Shown: one piece after another, positions 37,847-52,905 of the stretch
Layout: every line of letters begins with the position of its first letter
How positions within the stretch are numbered: position 1 is the stretch's first letter
Origin: Amaranthus tricolor
Lineage: Eukaryota > Streptophyta > Magnoliopsida > Caryophyllales > Amaranthaceae
Direction: 5' to 3'
Assembly (NCBI RefSeq): GCF_026212465.1
Contig: NC_080059.1
Coordinates: forward strand, 9,192,811-9,256,810
Length of the DNA: 64,000 nucleotides
Position numbers and translations under genes: made by a program
Notes under the pieces: generated by a model
The model's input: only the letters and a program-made list of their open reading frames with translations
Database searches by the model: none
What the model was told of the DNA's origin: nothing

Positions 37847-38056
37847 CTCCTTCTATTTTCTGAGATTAGAGTTGCATCAAATTGAAAGGGGATGATTTTA
37901 AGAAAGTGGTAATAAATGAAGAGAGAGAATAAATTGTGCGGATAAAATTAAAAGAGGAATAAAATATACAGATGAAATTAAAAGAAAATGGTGGGCTATT
38001 ATCCAAAAATAAAAATGGCGCAAAATAAATAGGATAAACTGAGATGTAAATGGAAG
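37847..38056. mobile_element. Possible Stowaway-like MITE
   Basis: The left end CTCCTTCTATTTTCTGAGATT follows a TA; the right end reads AAACTGAGATGTAAATGGAAG in inverse orientation, and the interior has Stowaway-like AAATGGCGCAAAATAAAT. Ends match only partly, so this is tentative. Confidence 0.4.
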
Positions 38057-38445
38057 AGAGAGAAAGAGAGTATTATTATATTATAAAAACATAAAAATGT
38101 GTACAATTGGCCATTGGAGTATTCAAATGGTCAAACTCAAACAAGTGAAATAGTGAATGCAACATTTCCTGCCTTTTGAGTTTTGGCCCATAGGAGGAAG
38201 GTCAAATCTGAATTCCCATTTCCCATTCAACTAATTGTGTGGTTCAAGTAAGATAACACTGATTGGTGATTGCTGATTGCTGATTGTTGAACCTTTGAGT
38301 CGGACAATACACACCTACCACCACCTATCCAAGTACTCCACTTTCTTCAACAGTATCAGCCTCACCACAAATACACCATTCATGTCTCAGTCTACATACA
38401 AATTAATTTTTCCAAATTATCTCTCTTCAAAACAAAACAAAAATA

Positions 38446-38687
38446 CTCCTTAAGTTTTTTTTGTCTTTTTATTTACTTTTTCACAGTTTTCAAAGTAATT
38501 TTCGACTCCCAATATCTCTAAATATGCATCATAAAAAATTATAAAAGATATATGATAAAAAAGTATACATTAAGACGAATTTAACAAAATTTCACATACA
38601 TATATTTTATATTTAATATATCTGTTAAAAACCTTCATTAAATTTCTCTCTCCTTATATCAAATGAGAAGAAAGAAAATGGAGGGAG
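38446..38687. mobile_element. Stowaway-type MITE (242 bp)
   Basis: TA on both sides. The left end is CTCCTTAAGTTTTTTTTGTC and the right end AAGAAAATGGAGGGAG, i.e. inverted CTCCCTCCATTTTCTT. It is AT-rich, non-coding and typical in size. Confidence 0.65.
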
Positions 38688-39586
38688 TAATTTTTAAGAC
38701 ATTCTTTATTATGATTGTCTCACAATAAGACAATTTAATATGGGTTGGTCTAATTTTTATTTTCTTAAAAATGACGGCAGTTATCATTATATTAAGCTTA
38801 AGTCAATTTGTTATTTTCTTAAATATGAATGATTTGGTTGCTTGTGTGGGTCCGCCTTATAGTAAAATAGACTCATACAAGACTTTTTGTTGTTTCGAAT
38901 GCTATTAAAATGCATTTATTCTGATATTGTGGCACACTTGAAAATATTCTAAACTTTTGTAAACTTAAAACCTTTGTTAAAAAAGTTTTCAATGCCCTTT
39001 CATTGGTTGAATAATACTCCCTCCTATTTAGCTAAAGAGTCCCATTTAACTTTTCACGGATTTTAAGGTGGGTCAAAATGAGACCCTAAGGGTTAAGAGA
39101 GAGTGATGTTATGGATTTTAATGAATTGATTAAGAGATTAATGATTCCCTCCAAATTTGAAGATACTCATGTGTTTTTACAAATTGTGAATATTTTTCAC
39201 CTCCAAAAGTCTTTAAGTTTTTTCAATTCATAACGAAAATTACATAGATCGGGTTCATAACCGAAAATGCATACGTCCTACAAATACATTACATGATTAG
39301 TCCAAATAATAATGAAAATTACATAGTTCGACTACTTAATCTCGGATAGCCTTCTCAATTCTTCAACAACTTCGGTGTAGTTGCAGTCTTTGTTGATCAT
39401 GTGGGTGCGAATTTTTTTCCGATCAATGACTTCAGATTTTTCAAATTACCAAAAAAATCGATGCATTAATATTTTCATAAATTGCCATGGAATTGTACAC
39501 AACCAAATTTTCATTTTATAAAAAATCATCACAGTACCATCTCGTTTTGTTTCAAAAAAAAACAAAAATAAATGTCCAAAAAACCA

Positions 39587-39780
39587 GAAATCAACTTAAA
39601 CAAATCAGAAACCAGAATACACAAACATGCGCCAAAAATGAAAGTGCAACATAAACAGAAATTAGAATACACAAATAGGCGCCAAAAATGAAAGTACAAC
39701 ACAAGTAGAAAATCAACTTAAACAAATCAGAAACCAAATTCATCAACTGTTGGCGCCACTAATGAAAATGTAAACCAGAA
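39587..39780. repeat. Subterminal repeats of the mariner-like element
   Basis: Imperfect direct repeats: AATCAACTTAAACAAATCAG occurs twice (near 39590 and 39711). AGAATACACAAA followed by GCGCCAAAAATGAAAGT occurs twice (near 39614 and 39664), with a third, diverged GGCGCCACTAATGAAAAT near 39752. They lie between the left TIR and the transposase start. Confidence 0.65.
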
Positions 39781-39843
39781 ATTCAGACCAAGTGCATTAA
39801 ATACCAAAGTTATCAACCTCATTAATTACACATCCAAATTAAA

Positions 39844-42800
39844 ATGGCTCCCACCAAATATCTTTCCACCCAACAAAGAACTCAAATAATGCAAAAGCTA
39901 TTGTCCAAATTAAACAAAAAGGAAAAACCGGTGCAAGGTACAATTAATGCACTTGCAACAGAGTTTGAAGTGTGTAGGAAAACAATCACGAGATTATGAA
40001 AAGAAGTTTAAAAGCAAGGGGAAACAACAACACAATCATCAACCTCAACAACAAGAGGATTGGGAGACAAGCACCATCCAAGATTCAATTTGATGAGGAA
40101 AAATTCAAGTCCATCAAATTTGAAATAAAAGGCACTCAACACTCAGTTGCAAAGCAAATGAAGGTATCACAGTCTACGCTTTGTAGGTGGAAGAAGGACA
40201 AAGTAATTAGAAAGCACACAAATGCAATCAAACCCACATTGAATGATAACAACAAACTACACAAGTTAAGTTTTGCATTATCTAAGTTGCAATATGATGA
40301 ACAAAGTGATTGTTTCAAGTTTAAGCCTTATACTAACATTGTTCTTATTGATGAAAAGCATTTCTATCTAACTTGGGAATCACAGACTTACTACCTAGCA
40401 CCGGGTGAAGTAGATTCACATAGGGAATGTCGGTCCAAAAGATTCATCCCAAAAATAATGCTCATGTGTGCTGTTGCAAATCCAATTTTTTTAACTAATG
40501 GTGATGTGTTTTTTGATGGTAAGATAGGGTTATGGCCTTTTAATTACTCAAGAGCCTGCCAAAAGGAGCTCAAAGAACAGAAGGAGGAGGGAATTGGAGA
40601 CCAAGCCAATACAATCAATAACCAAAGAGCATATGAGATCAATGCTCATAACTAATGTCCTACCCACCATTAGAGCTAAGTGGCCACACGGAATGTCAAA
40701 GCACATTTCAATTCAACAAGATCATACAAAGTCACACATAGCACACAATGATAGAGAGTTTATGGAGGAGGCAATGAAAGATGATTTTTTAATACAACTT
40801 GTACAACAACTACCAAATTCTCTAGACATGAATATACTAGATCTAGGTTTTTTTTTGATCAATTCAGGCTTTTCAATATCAGAGAGCAGCCTATAATGTA
40901 CCACAATTACTAAGGGTTGTGAGTAATGCATTTGACAATTTAAGTCCTCAATGTTTAAGATTTGCGTTCATAACATTACAAGCATGTAAGATTGAGGTCA
41001 TGAAAAGGCAAGGGGGTATTGACTATCATATCCCACATATGAACTGAAACAACCCGACCCAGCGTAAATAGTATAATATTACTATCTATAAAGCACAGCG
41101 GAAGACTTATATATAGAAGTCTGGGCTGAATTCGACCTATGGCTCGATAGCCACAGCAACCAATATCAGAGTATTTAAAAACTTTACATAACTGTAATAC
41201 AATTAATTACAATCCAATTATAAGCTAAGTTAATACATTATAAACTCTTTAAAATTTTTTTTTACAACACATGATTTTTCAAAATATCATTATAAGTTAA
41301 CTTCTAAAAACGATGTCCTCGCTATCGCAACACATGACACATAAAGGAGCACCACATCCATTCGCACTAAAGTTGGCAACAATTGAATTGTTGAGTAATC
41401 CAACAAACTATTACATTTATATACAAGTCATTAACAAACATCTCCAACCAAATTCCTTGTTCACTTGGTAACCATTTATAAACATTATTTTATCCAAATC
41501 CAAACTCTTTTAAAAGACCGTTCGGTATTGACATAAATACGACTATGAACCTTTAGTTCATAACGAATCAAAATACGGCTATAACTTTACAAGTTAATAG
41601 CGAAATAATACGACAAATGAAACATATGCTTTCATTGCGAAACAAAAAAAACTGTATATACCAAACATATTTATTCAAAACTCATCAAAAACAATAATGT
41701 AATAATGTTTTAAAACGTGGGAATATATGGACTGTCAGGAAGTAGGCTTGATCAAAATTCTGAGAACACGGGTGATCATCATCACCAAAAATACGGTTCT
41801 TGCAAGAACGAAATGGGAATATATTACCAAGCTATAGGATTTCACAATAATCCGGATATAAATATCCGTTGCCGGTTCCCAAAAATGGACATTTTTCAAT
41901 GTCGAATATTTTATTATAAAACAAAACAATTCAATTAATTTTCTTTGAAATCAACAATCACCATTTAAAATACCAATTAATTCATCATCAACCATCAACG
42001 TGTAAGAACTTGAGCTAGTCAATGGAGTTTAACTAATTTTACACAATTCTTAAATCCCAATAACCAACTTATCAATTAATTAATACCTAATCAATTCTTA
42101 TGTTCCCAAATTTATACTTGAACCAAACACCCATATTACTCAAATAAGAACCATAACTCAACAATACCAATCAATAAAGAAAGAATAATAACCCTAAATT
42201 AATCTCAAATACCCAATAAATAACCCTAAACATCCAATTTATTTTATAGTTTCTAATCTCACTTAATAAATTCCATTTTAGTACCATATCAGGACAGCTG
42301 TTAGTAAATTGGTCATAACTTTCTCATAAGAACTCTTATAGAGGCTATTCAAGTGGCTACGCGATGAAGACTCAGAGCTCTACTATTCTTATGCAGACAC
42401 TAAAACCCAGAAACAATCAGAACGGCCCCGAAAATGGCAAAATAGAAAGCTTATTATTGGTTTTCATGACAGCCTGTTGGTATTTCACTATTTTGAACAT
42501 AACTCTCTCATACGAACTCATTTAGGAGCGATTCAAGTGCCCACGCGACCGTGACTCAATGCTCTACAAATCTCATGAAGACACTAGAACCCCGAAACGA
42601 CTTTAACTATCTCAAAAATAGTAACACAGGTTCGGATAGAACTTGCTCACATAAACTGAAATTTACTCTCAACTTTGTACATGAATCAACAACCATTTAA
42701 GAACTTAAAACTACTTCAAAACATTCAATTTATGCTTAAATAGATTATTTTGTGAGTTACTTTTGAGCAAGTTAAATTTCCACACAATCACATAAAACTT

Positions 42801-43902
42801 CAAAACCAAAGATTCACTTCAATTGCTAGTTCTTCCATGGCTACCTCAAAATGGCACCTTCTTGATACTACAATTATTCCAACAAAAGACCTTCTAAAAT
42901 CCTAGCACATAACAATTTAAAAGTCAATTTAAGGTCCTATTGACCATCAAATAAACTTGCAAGTAAAATCAAGAACACATAAAAAATAAAAAAAAAAAAA
43001 AACCTTACTTCTAATTCAAAAAGAGATGGAGATGGTGATAATTAGATGTGTCCTCCTTCTTCTACAATAGCTACAATCATCAAAACACTTTAATTAGATT
43101 CTAACTTCATTTTTCTGAAATTGAGATTAGGATTTTTCAATTAAAAACCTTTTATTTAGATTTACTCACACCAATACTTTGAGAAGATAAAGGTAGGTAA
43201 AATTTTAGATTTTTGTTCTACTTTGTGAAGAGATAAAGGTAGAAATTAATCTCAGATTTGTGTTTCTTTGAGATGTTATGAAGAAGATGATAATGGTATA
43301 AAGAAAGAGTAGTAAAAATTATCTTACAGATATAACTTAGGGGAAGGGGTTTATTATGATGAGTAATGGATTGAGAGGTGAGTCATAGGCCATAGTGGCC
43401 ATACGTGGGTATTAATTTTCTACTCATACTTATCACAGTATGAGGTGGATAATATATCTATATTTTTCACCGTATAATTTATTTTGTCCCCAAAAATAAT
43501 AAAACTGATATCTAAAATTCGTAGTAAAATTTTACTTTTAAAATGACAACTCATTTTACTTATAAAAAAAATAATTTTTAACAAAGGCGTTTCGATAACT
43601 GTTTCATGAACAAAACCAAAGCAGCTAGGAAAGGGACTTTGCTTGACTATCTAAGTGTGGACAAACAGTTAGTTGTTGATTCTTCTCAACATTTATTCGC
43701 TAAAATCAGTTCAGAGACAATGAATCAATTGGTGGAAATGATAGGGTATGCGAGGGGTATTGAAGAAGGTCAAGTTAATGTCACTGACAACATAACCACC
43801 ACAGCAAGCCAGATGAACGAACAACAAATCCAACAGCAAGAAGGAGCCACAACAGCAAGAAGAACAATAGATAAGAAGTTTTTCTGGGAGCAACAGCGAT
43901 GA
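39844..43902 (+). pseudogene. Mariner-like transposase, DD39D, disrupted
   Basis: The cut-and-paste transposase of the element. The N-terminus at 39844 (MAPTKYLSTQQRTQIMQKLL) is a plant MLE helix-turn-helix region, broken by a TGA where a Trp is expected (ITRL*KE) and by a frameshift before 39996. The middle frame (39996-40655) has the first catalytic Asp in IVLIDEKHFYLTW and the CRSKRFIPKIMLMCAVA block. After another shift at about 40600 come SIQQDHTKSHIAHND (second Asp) and LPNSLDMNILDLGFF, whose LDLG Asp lies 39 residues on, giving DD39D. A poly-T shift near 40850 precedes the C-terminal part ending GGIDYHIPHMN at 41044. The solo LTR interrupts here, and the tail resumes in frame at 43612 (KTKAARKGTLLDYLSVDKQL) to a stop at 43902. 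Non-functional as it stands. Confidence 0.85.
41045..43606. mobile_element. Solo LTR (2562 bp) nested in the transposase
   Basis: Begins TGAAACAACCCGACCC and ends GATAACTGTTTCA, so the ends form the inverted pair TGAAACA/TGTTTCA. It is flanked by a perfect 5-bp duplication TGAAC (41040-41044 and 43607-43611). Removing the insert and one duplication rejoins the transposase frame exactly. It has no coding capacity. Two diverged tandem copies of an ATAACTYTCTCATAMGAACTC block occur near 42310 and 42500. The length and this motif suggest a gypsy-type LTR, but family and orientation are not certain. Confidence 0.85.
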
Positions 43903-44446
43903 ACAAAACAACCACAAACAACCACAATGAACATCATTTTGGGAAGAATAGGACCAGATCAAGCATAATAGTCAACAACGTTTTTGGAGGAACAACAACA
44001 ACGAATACCAACACATCAAGTACAAAAATGAACAGCAAGCAACACAGCAAAATAGCAACACAGAAAAGGAAACCACTTACCATGTCAACACAGCAAATCA
44101 TGCATTTTTTGGACAATTTTTGAGATCTTAAAAATGGGATGTTTTAGATCTAAACAACAAGTATAAAAATTTTGATCTTGTTTAAAATGAAATATTTGTA
44201 CTCATGCTTACAACAATGAAAAAAAGTGGTTCTTTTTACAAACTCTCAGAAAAATTTCATTTTTGTGAAATCATTGAACAAAAAACGAACATCTAAGCGC
44301 TTGAAGTTTTGGAAAACCATCCAAACCCCTTTTTTGTTCGTTTTTTAGTCGCAAAAAAAATGCTCTCACTTAAAGATCATTGAGCATGTGAAAATCATGC
44401 ATCGAAAAAACCCTAAAACGAAAAATCATCACCAGTCAAAACGCAA

Positions 44447-44818
44447 TTACAAGAACATAAACATACTTGAAAACAGGCCAAGTTTGTCAAGCCAATCTTC
44501 ATCCTCACAATCAGTGTTAGAAAAATAAACATCAATAGAAGAATATTCACGATTAGGCCACAGATCAACCTTAAGAGTGTAAATGGGTTTATCCTCAGAA
44601 TCTAGTTCTCTACCCCACTTTGGATTTGTTTCAACTGAAGAGCATTCATCATCATAGGAGTCAAAAAACTCATCGTCATAAAACTTAGGGTTTGCTAGAG
44701 GCGATTTAGGGATTTTGAGAGGGGAAACATTAGGCGAGTTAGGATTCTTGAGAGGGAAAGTACTGGGCGATTTAGGGTTCTTGAGAGGTGAGGTAATGGG
44801 CGATTTAGGGTTTTCCAT
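44447..44818 (-). CDS. Unrecognised Pro/Lys/Ser-repeat acidic ORF inside the mariner-like element
   Basis: A 123-aa frame on the strand opposite the transposase, reading inward from the right TIR. The start at 44818 (MENPKSPITSP) is chosen because the upstream in-frame extension is hydrophobic and reads like leader sequence. The first 45 residues are built of an 11-residue repeat (PLKNPKSPSTF, PLKNPNSPNVS, PLKIPKSPLAN) from a 33-bp DNA repeat. The rest is acidic with DEFFDSYDDECSS, KWGRELDSEDKPIYTLKVDL and DCEDEDWLDKLGLF. Upstream, 44819-45060 is pyrimidine-rich on this strand, like a plant 5' leader. I recognise no domain. It could be a second element-encoded protein, a captured host fragment or chance; the intact frame beside a broken transposase is notable. 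Confidence 0.45.
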   Translation of the reverse strand: MENPKSPITSPLKNPKSPSTFPLKNPNSPNVSPLKIPKSPLANPKFYDDEFFDSYDDECSSVETNPKWGRELDSEDKPIYTLKVDLWPNREYSSIDVYFSNTDCEDEDWLDKLGLFSSMFMFL

Positions 44819-45725
44819 GAAAATAGAGCAAGGTAAAACAAAGAAAAACGCATCAGAGAGAAAAATGAGAAGAACAAGAAACCAAAAGAACACGAAGAAG
44901 GAAATCAGACAGAGAAGAACACAAATCCAGATCTAGGGTTCTAAGGAGGAGTTAACAATGGAGGAAACCAGAGGACAAAGAAGAACACGAAGAACACGAA
45001 GAACAAAATGGGAGGGGATGGGAAGGGGTGCGTAGGGTTAGGGTTTAAATTGGAGGGAATGATTAAGGAGTGTTTAGATTAGGTTGCTTTAATTGATTAT
45101 TTAGGATAGAAGAGGGGTAAATTAGTTGAGTTTAATGAGGGCATAAATGTAAATATGTTAAGTCAAGTAAGGGCATAAGGGTAAAAGTTACATACTAAAA
45201 ATAGAAATGAGACATTTAGGGTGACTTGACCCTAAATGGAAATGGGACACATAAGCTGAATAGGAGGGAGTAAAATTTACCTTTATTTATAAATGAGATA
45301 TAATTATATGGTTGTTGGCTTATGTGTAAAAATGGTCATTGTCTAAGATTTATTGGACACCTATCAAACCGATTTTTAGTTTTAGGGTTTGGGTTTAATT
45401 TTTTGAGACTTAGTTGTTTCGGGTATAGGCTCGAGTCTGAAAAAATGAATGGGTATAGATCTGCGTCTGGGGTATTCAAACCCAGATCTAACACAAAATC
45501 TCTCTCAAGACTTATTGAAAACCTAAGCCTTTTCAAAACCCATTAGACATGCTCTAGATCTGATCTATTCTCAACACAAAATAAATTTTAAATTTGTTCA
45601 AAGTATATCACTATATTTATTAGAACTCAATTTATACTTTCAAGTTTTATACATTCTATAGGCTCATTTAAATACTAACAAAACCTTTAAAAAAAAGTTT
45701 AAGAATGAATATTTAATAAAATATA

Positions 45726-45980
45726 TTTCCTCCACTCCATATTACTCACATCATTAGAAAAACAATATTATTATTCACCATTTTTAATTTGTAATTACTT
45801 TATAATCTATAAGTTAAAATATAGTTAAGTGAGATCTTGTTTGATTCGTCTCAATGCAAAGATTTTTAATATCAATTTTTAATATTTTTTAATATACACA
45901 ATTAGAAATATTAAGGATTGAATTAGTACATTATACTGCGTGAAAAGTCAAACATTGCAAGTAATTTAGAACGGAGAAAA
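45726..45980. mobile_element. Stowaway-type MITE (255 bp)
   Basis: TA at both sides. Left end TTTCCTCCACTCCATATTAC; right end inverse TTTTCTCCGTTCTAAATTAC. The internal ATAATCTATAAGTTAAAATA block is shared with the MITEs at 25995 and 46532. Confidence 0.75.
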
Positions 45981-47585
45981 TAGTTTTTTCTATTATATAA
46001 ACTCCTAACATTCAATATATAATTTCACCAAAAATCTCCTAAAATATAGTTTTTAAATCCAACTATATAAAGCCAATTAATATTTTTAAGTGGTCAAAAA
46101 AATTACTTAAAATGGCCAATATATTTTAGGGTATCCTAATTTGCGCCTATACCCTTAAATTAGGGTCAGGTTTACGACAAATCCAAAAAGATCATTGACC
46201 TTATGATCATTCTTATAACAATGATCATGAGTTCATGACATTTTTAGATTTGTCTTATGCCTAATCCTAATTTAAGAGTTTATGTGCAAATTTTTTAAGA
46301 TACAATGAGTCTGGGTTTGCTTCTGCTTCCTAGTCCAAAACTTGTAGACTCAAATCCAAGCTTGACTCGTTTAAGACCTAGACACATTAGGTTCGTTCTA
46401 GACCGGCTCACTACACAACCCAAAATAAATTTAAAACTCAATCTAAATCTATTTTATTTTTATTTTATACTTACGTTCAACCTACAATCTATTTTAGACC
46501 TAATTAAACCTTTAAATTGGAAAAAAAAGTACTCCCTCCAGTTCAGAATTAGTATCTCATTTGCCTTTTGATACTATTCACATCTTACTTTTAATTCGTA
46601 TTTAATTCTTAATCTATAAGTTCAAATATATTCAAGCGTGATCTTGTTTAATCTGTTTCAATGTGAAGTTTATTAATTATATAATTCTCAATTATACACA
46701 ATTAAAGATATTATAAATTGAATTAGTATATTGACAAACGTTCAAAAAGCGAATGAGACATTAGCTCTAAATTGAAGAGAATAACATAAATTTTCAAATG
46801 AAATAATTTCATGATGAGATATGTCTATTTGACTGATTAAATATACACTTAATATCTTTAAATAATTACTTATAAACTTAAAACAATAACTTATATACTC
46901 CACAAAAATCAATTATAACTTTAAAAGTAATTTATAATATTAAAATAATCAATTAAAAAAATAAGAGGGGTGTTTGGCGAACGACTGATAGCTGGTAGTT
47001 GATAGCTAATTATAATGACTGATTTGACCAACTGGTTTTATTACTGGTTTAACTAGTTGATTTTGAACCCGCTGCTACGAGCAGCTTGTTTAAATATAGC
47101 TTATTCATATTAATAAGCTATTTCAACTAATTAATTCACAAAATACTAACATAAACTGATTTAGCCATCTAACATTCTATTTACATCAAAATAAGCTAAA
47201 ATTATTTAATAAACTAATTTGTGAAACATCTCATCAGTTAATGAGTTCAACTCATACTTCCCCATTTATTGACAACTCAAAATCCGCCTTGGAATATTCG
47301 GATTTCATGCAATGAGGTGGCCGTTATTTTCTCCTTTTCCATGAAGCACACATCACTCACGTGATCCCTCATTTTCTTTTTCTCTGCCAAAAAACAATTA
47401 CAACCTTCGAGAAATCCGCCTCACCTCCCTGCCTTTGAATCAAAAACCTGTTTTCCCGGTCACCCTTCTCCTTTTCTTTTTCTCTCCTTTAAATAAAATC
47501 CCAATCCCTTTTTCTACTCGCTCTTCTCACTCTTTTATCATTTTCTCCAAACACTCTCAACCTCTTTTTTCATTCCTCCATTTCA
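45981..47585. other. Upstream region of GAPC
   Basis: Spacer holding the MITE above and, at 46300-46500, a segment rich in GGTTYG/AGACC-type motifs similar to 45340-45560 and 51470-51850 (possible diverged MITE family). From about 47290 it becomes a pyrimidine-rich plant promoter and leader; a TATA-like TTTAAATAAAA is near 47488, about 100 bp before the ATG. Confidence 0.5.
46532..46781. mobile_element. Stowaway-type MITE (250 bp)
   Basis: TA at both sides. Left end CTCCCTCCAGTTCAGAATTA, continuing GTATCTCATTTGC; right end inverse TTCTCTTCAATTTAGAGC, continuing TGTCTCATTCGC. The internal TTAATCTATAAGTTCAAATA block marks it as the same family as 25995 and 45726. Confidence 0.75.
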
Positions 47586-51100
<3,515 letters not shown>

Positions 51101-52714
51101 GCGGTTTCTCGGTGTTAATCTCGGCATGCATGCTTTGATGCAGTGTTAATCCTTAATTGTTCAGAGATAGTTGTCTTAGAATAAAGCGGGATTTTGTGAT
51201 ATTAGAACTTTTGGAGATTTCGTTTTGTTTATTACTAATTATTATTATTATTATTATTATTAGTAGGTGTTGGCAATTGGCATATTGGGTTGTCTCCCTT
51301 TCTGCTTTGTCTTTAAATTTGATACCGAGTATGTGGTCTGTAACGGAGTGTTATCAACCCCTGTTTTTGTTTTCTTATATTTTCTCTAAATAATGTCGAA
51401 TTTGTCCAAAATTCTTGAAGAGTTTGACATTGGAGTATGATTTTATTTCTTAAAAATAATTTCTTTGTTCTTTCGTATTCAGTATTTTATAATAAACTCA
51501 ACCCAAATCCTCTCTTTGAATCTATTTAAAACCTATATTTGCCTGACTTGTCTTGGACTCTTCAGACGCTCTCTAGACTCTATTTATTATACAATTCAAA
51601 ATTAAGTTTAAGTTTGTCTTTAATTATTTTTGTATTTATTTGGAGTAAATTTAGACTTATATAATCCATATATCCATTTTCGTACTACCAAAACCTTTAA
51701 GATCTAAAAAAGAAAGTATGAATAGTTAAATTAAGATCTATTTATGACTCGTTTAAGATTCTAGACCAATTAGATTCATTGGGTTTGGGTTTGGGTTTGA
51801 GTCTGTCTAGTTCGGTTGGACTTGATCCAAACTAGACCCCTAATCATCCTTAGACTCATAACTCCTAGTATGATGTAACCGTGCAAGACAAGTAAACAAA
51901 TTAATAATAAAAAGTAGAAATACTAAACATCAGCCGATCATATGGGAGATTGTTTCTTAAAAAATCAAAGTCTTTAAATGAAATTCGCAATATTCATTTG
52001 AAAGCAAACAACTCTAGCCAAAATTACTCTTAAAGCTATTTTTTAACAATTTAATCATAAACTCTCATAAAAAAATCATTCAAAATAAAAATAACATTGC
52101 ATCTTATTATTAGAATCATTCAAGAGGGACTATGGGAGAGTTTGATGTTTGAATTTGATATGTGTATTGTGTACATCTATCAATCAAATAATTATGCAAA
52201 AACAATCAAAAACATATAATTTTGAAAAAAAAATGATGCAATGATGAATAAATGATGTTGATGATGCCAATGAACATGGTTGTATCATAGTAAATAGGAA
52301 ATTGGCTAATTAAAAAAAGAAACACATACTTGAGAAATATATAAATACAAAAAACAACCCTAGTATTTCAATTAGATTGATACCCCTAATTAATTACTTA
52401 CATCCATACGATAATTTAGTTATAATCTTATTGTTAGAGAAACAATTAATTGAAGGAGCACCTACAACTTAATGCTAAACCCTAATTCTAACTCTTTAGT
52501 ATGATCGAACAATGCTTTTTACTCGCTCTTTAGACATTCAATCTCCCATTCAACCATTTAATATATGTAATATCAATCCAACCTTTAAGAACTACATTTT
52601 TATGAAGATTTTGCGTCAAAATCCTAGCCCAACTTGAGCTACAAACTACTCATACTATTAGTCTTCAATATAAAATCAGCTATTCTCTTGAGTCTTGAGA
52701 GACATATCTCAAGT

Positions 52715-52905
52715 CCAATCCATTAAAGATTAATGTCTACTTACCGTATTCTTAATGCGCACTTACATTATCCTTAATGCTTACTTACCGTATCCTTAAT
52801 GCCTACTTTCAATATCTTAAATGTCTACTTACATCATTCTTAATACTTACTTACAATATTTTAAAAAATATATAATGGCCCAACCCAATTAGCGATGGTC
52901 TCTCA
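52715..52905. repeat. Minisatellite, CTTAATGCCTACTTAC-type units
   Basis: About six imperfect units of roughly 20 bp with the core TTAATGYCTACTTAC, followed by AATATTTTAAAAAATATATA and GATGGTCTCTCATAAGAA. The same arrangement recurs at 62520-62665. Confidence 0.8.

Larger units (their letters stand above)
37032..39016. other. Intergenic, PP2C 3' flank to mariner-like element
   Basis: PP2C 3' UTR (to about 37150), purine-rich AT sequence, then two Stowaway-like MITEs listed separately. A GTCTCACAATAAGAC inverted motif is at about 38720. No gene is seen. Confidence 0.55.
39017..45270 (+). mobile_element. Mariner-like element (Tc1/mariner, plant MLE), 6254 bp with nested LTR
   Basis: Flanking TA dinucleotides lie at 39015-39016 and 45271-45272. 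Terminal inverted repeats: left CTCCCTCCTATTTAGCT, continuing to GTCCCATTT; right end inverse CTCCCTCCTATTCAGCT, also continuing to GTCCCATTT. That is about 31 bp with roughly five mismatches. Inside are a plant DD39D transposase pseudogene (plus strand), a nested 2.56 kb solo LTR, and an unrelated ORF on the minus strand near the right end. Without the nested insertion the element would be about 3.7 kb. It lies between PP2C and GAPC. Confidence 0.88.

Noticed and set aside
43899..44123. 74-aa Thr/Asn/Gln-rich frame after the transposase stop
   Set aside because: Low complexity, probably transposase tail or 3' UTR; no independent start signal.
44819..44893. N-terminal hydrophobic extension of the antisense mariner ORF as a signal peptide
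   Set aside because: Sequence is pyrimidine-rich leader-like DNA, which yields Phe/Leu by composition; MENPKSP is the better start.
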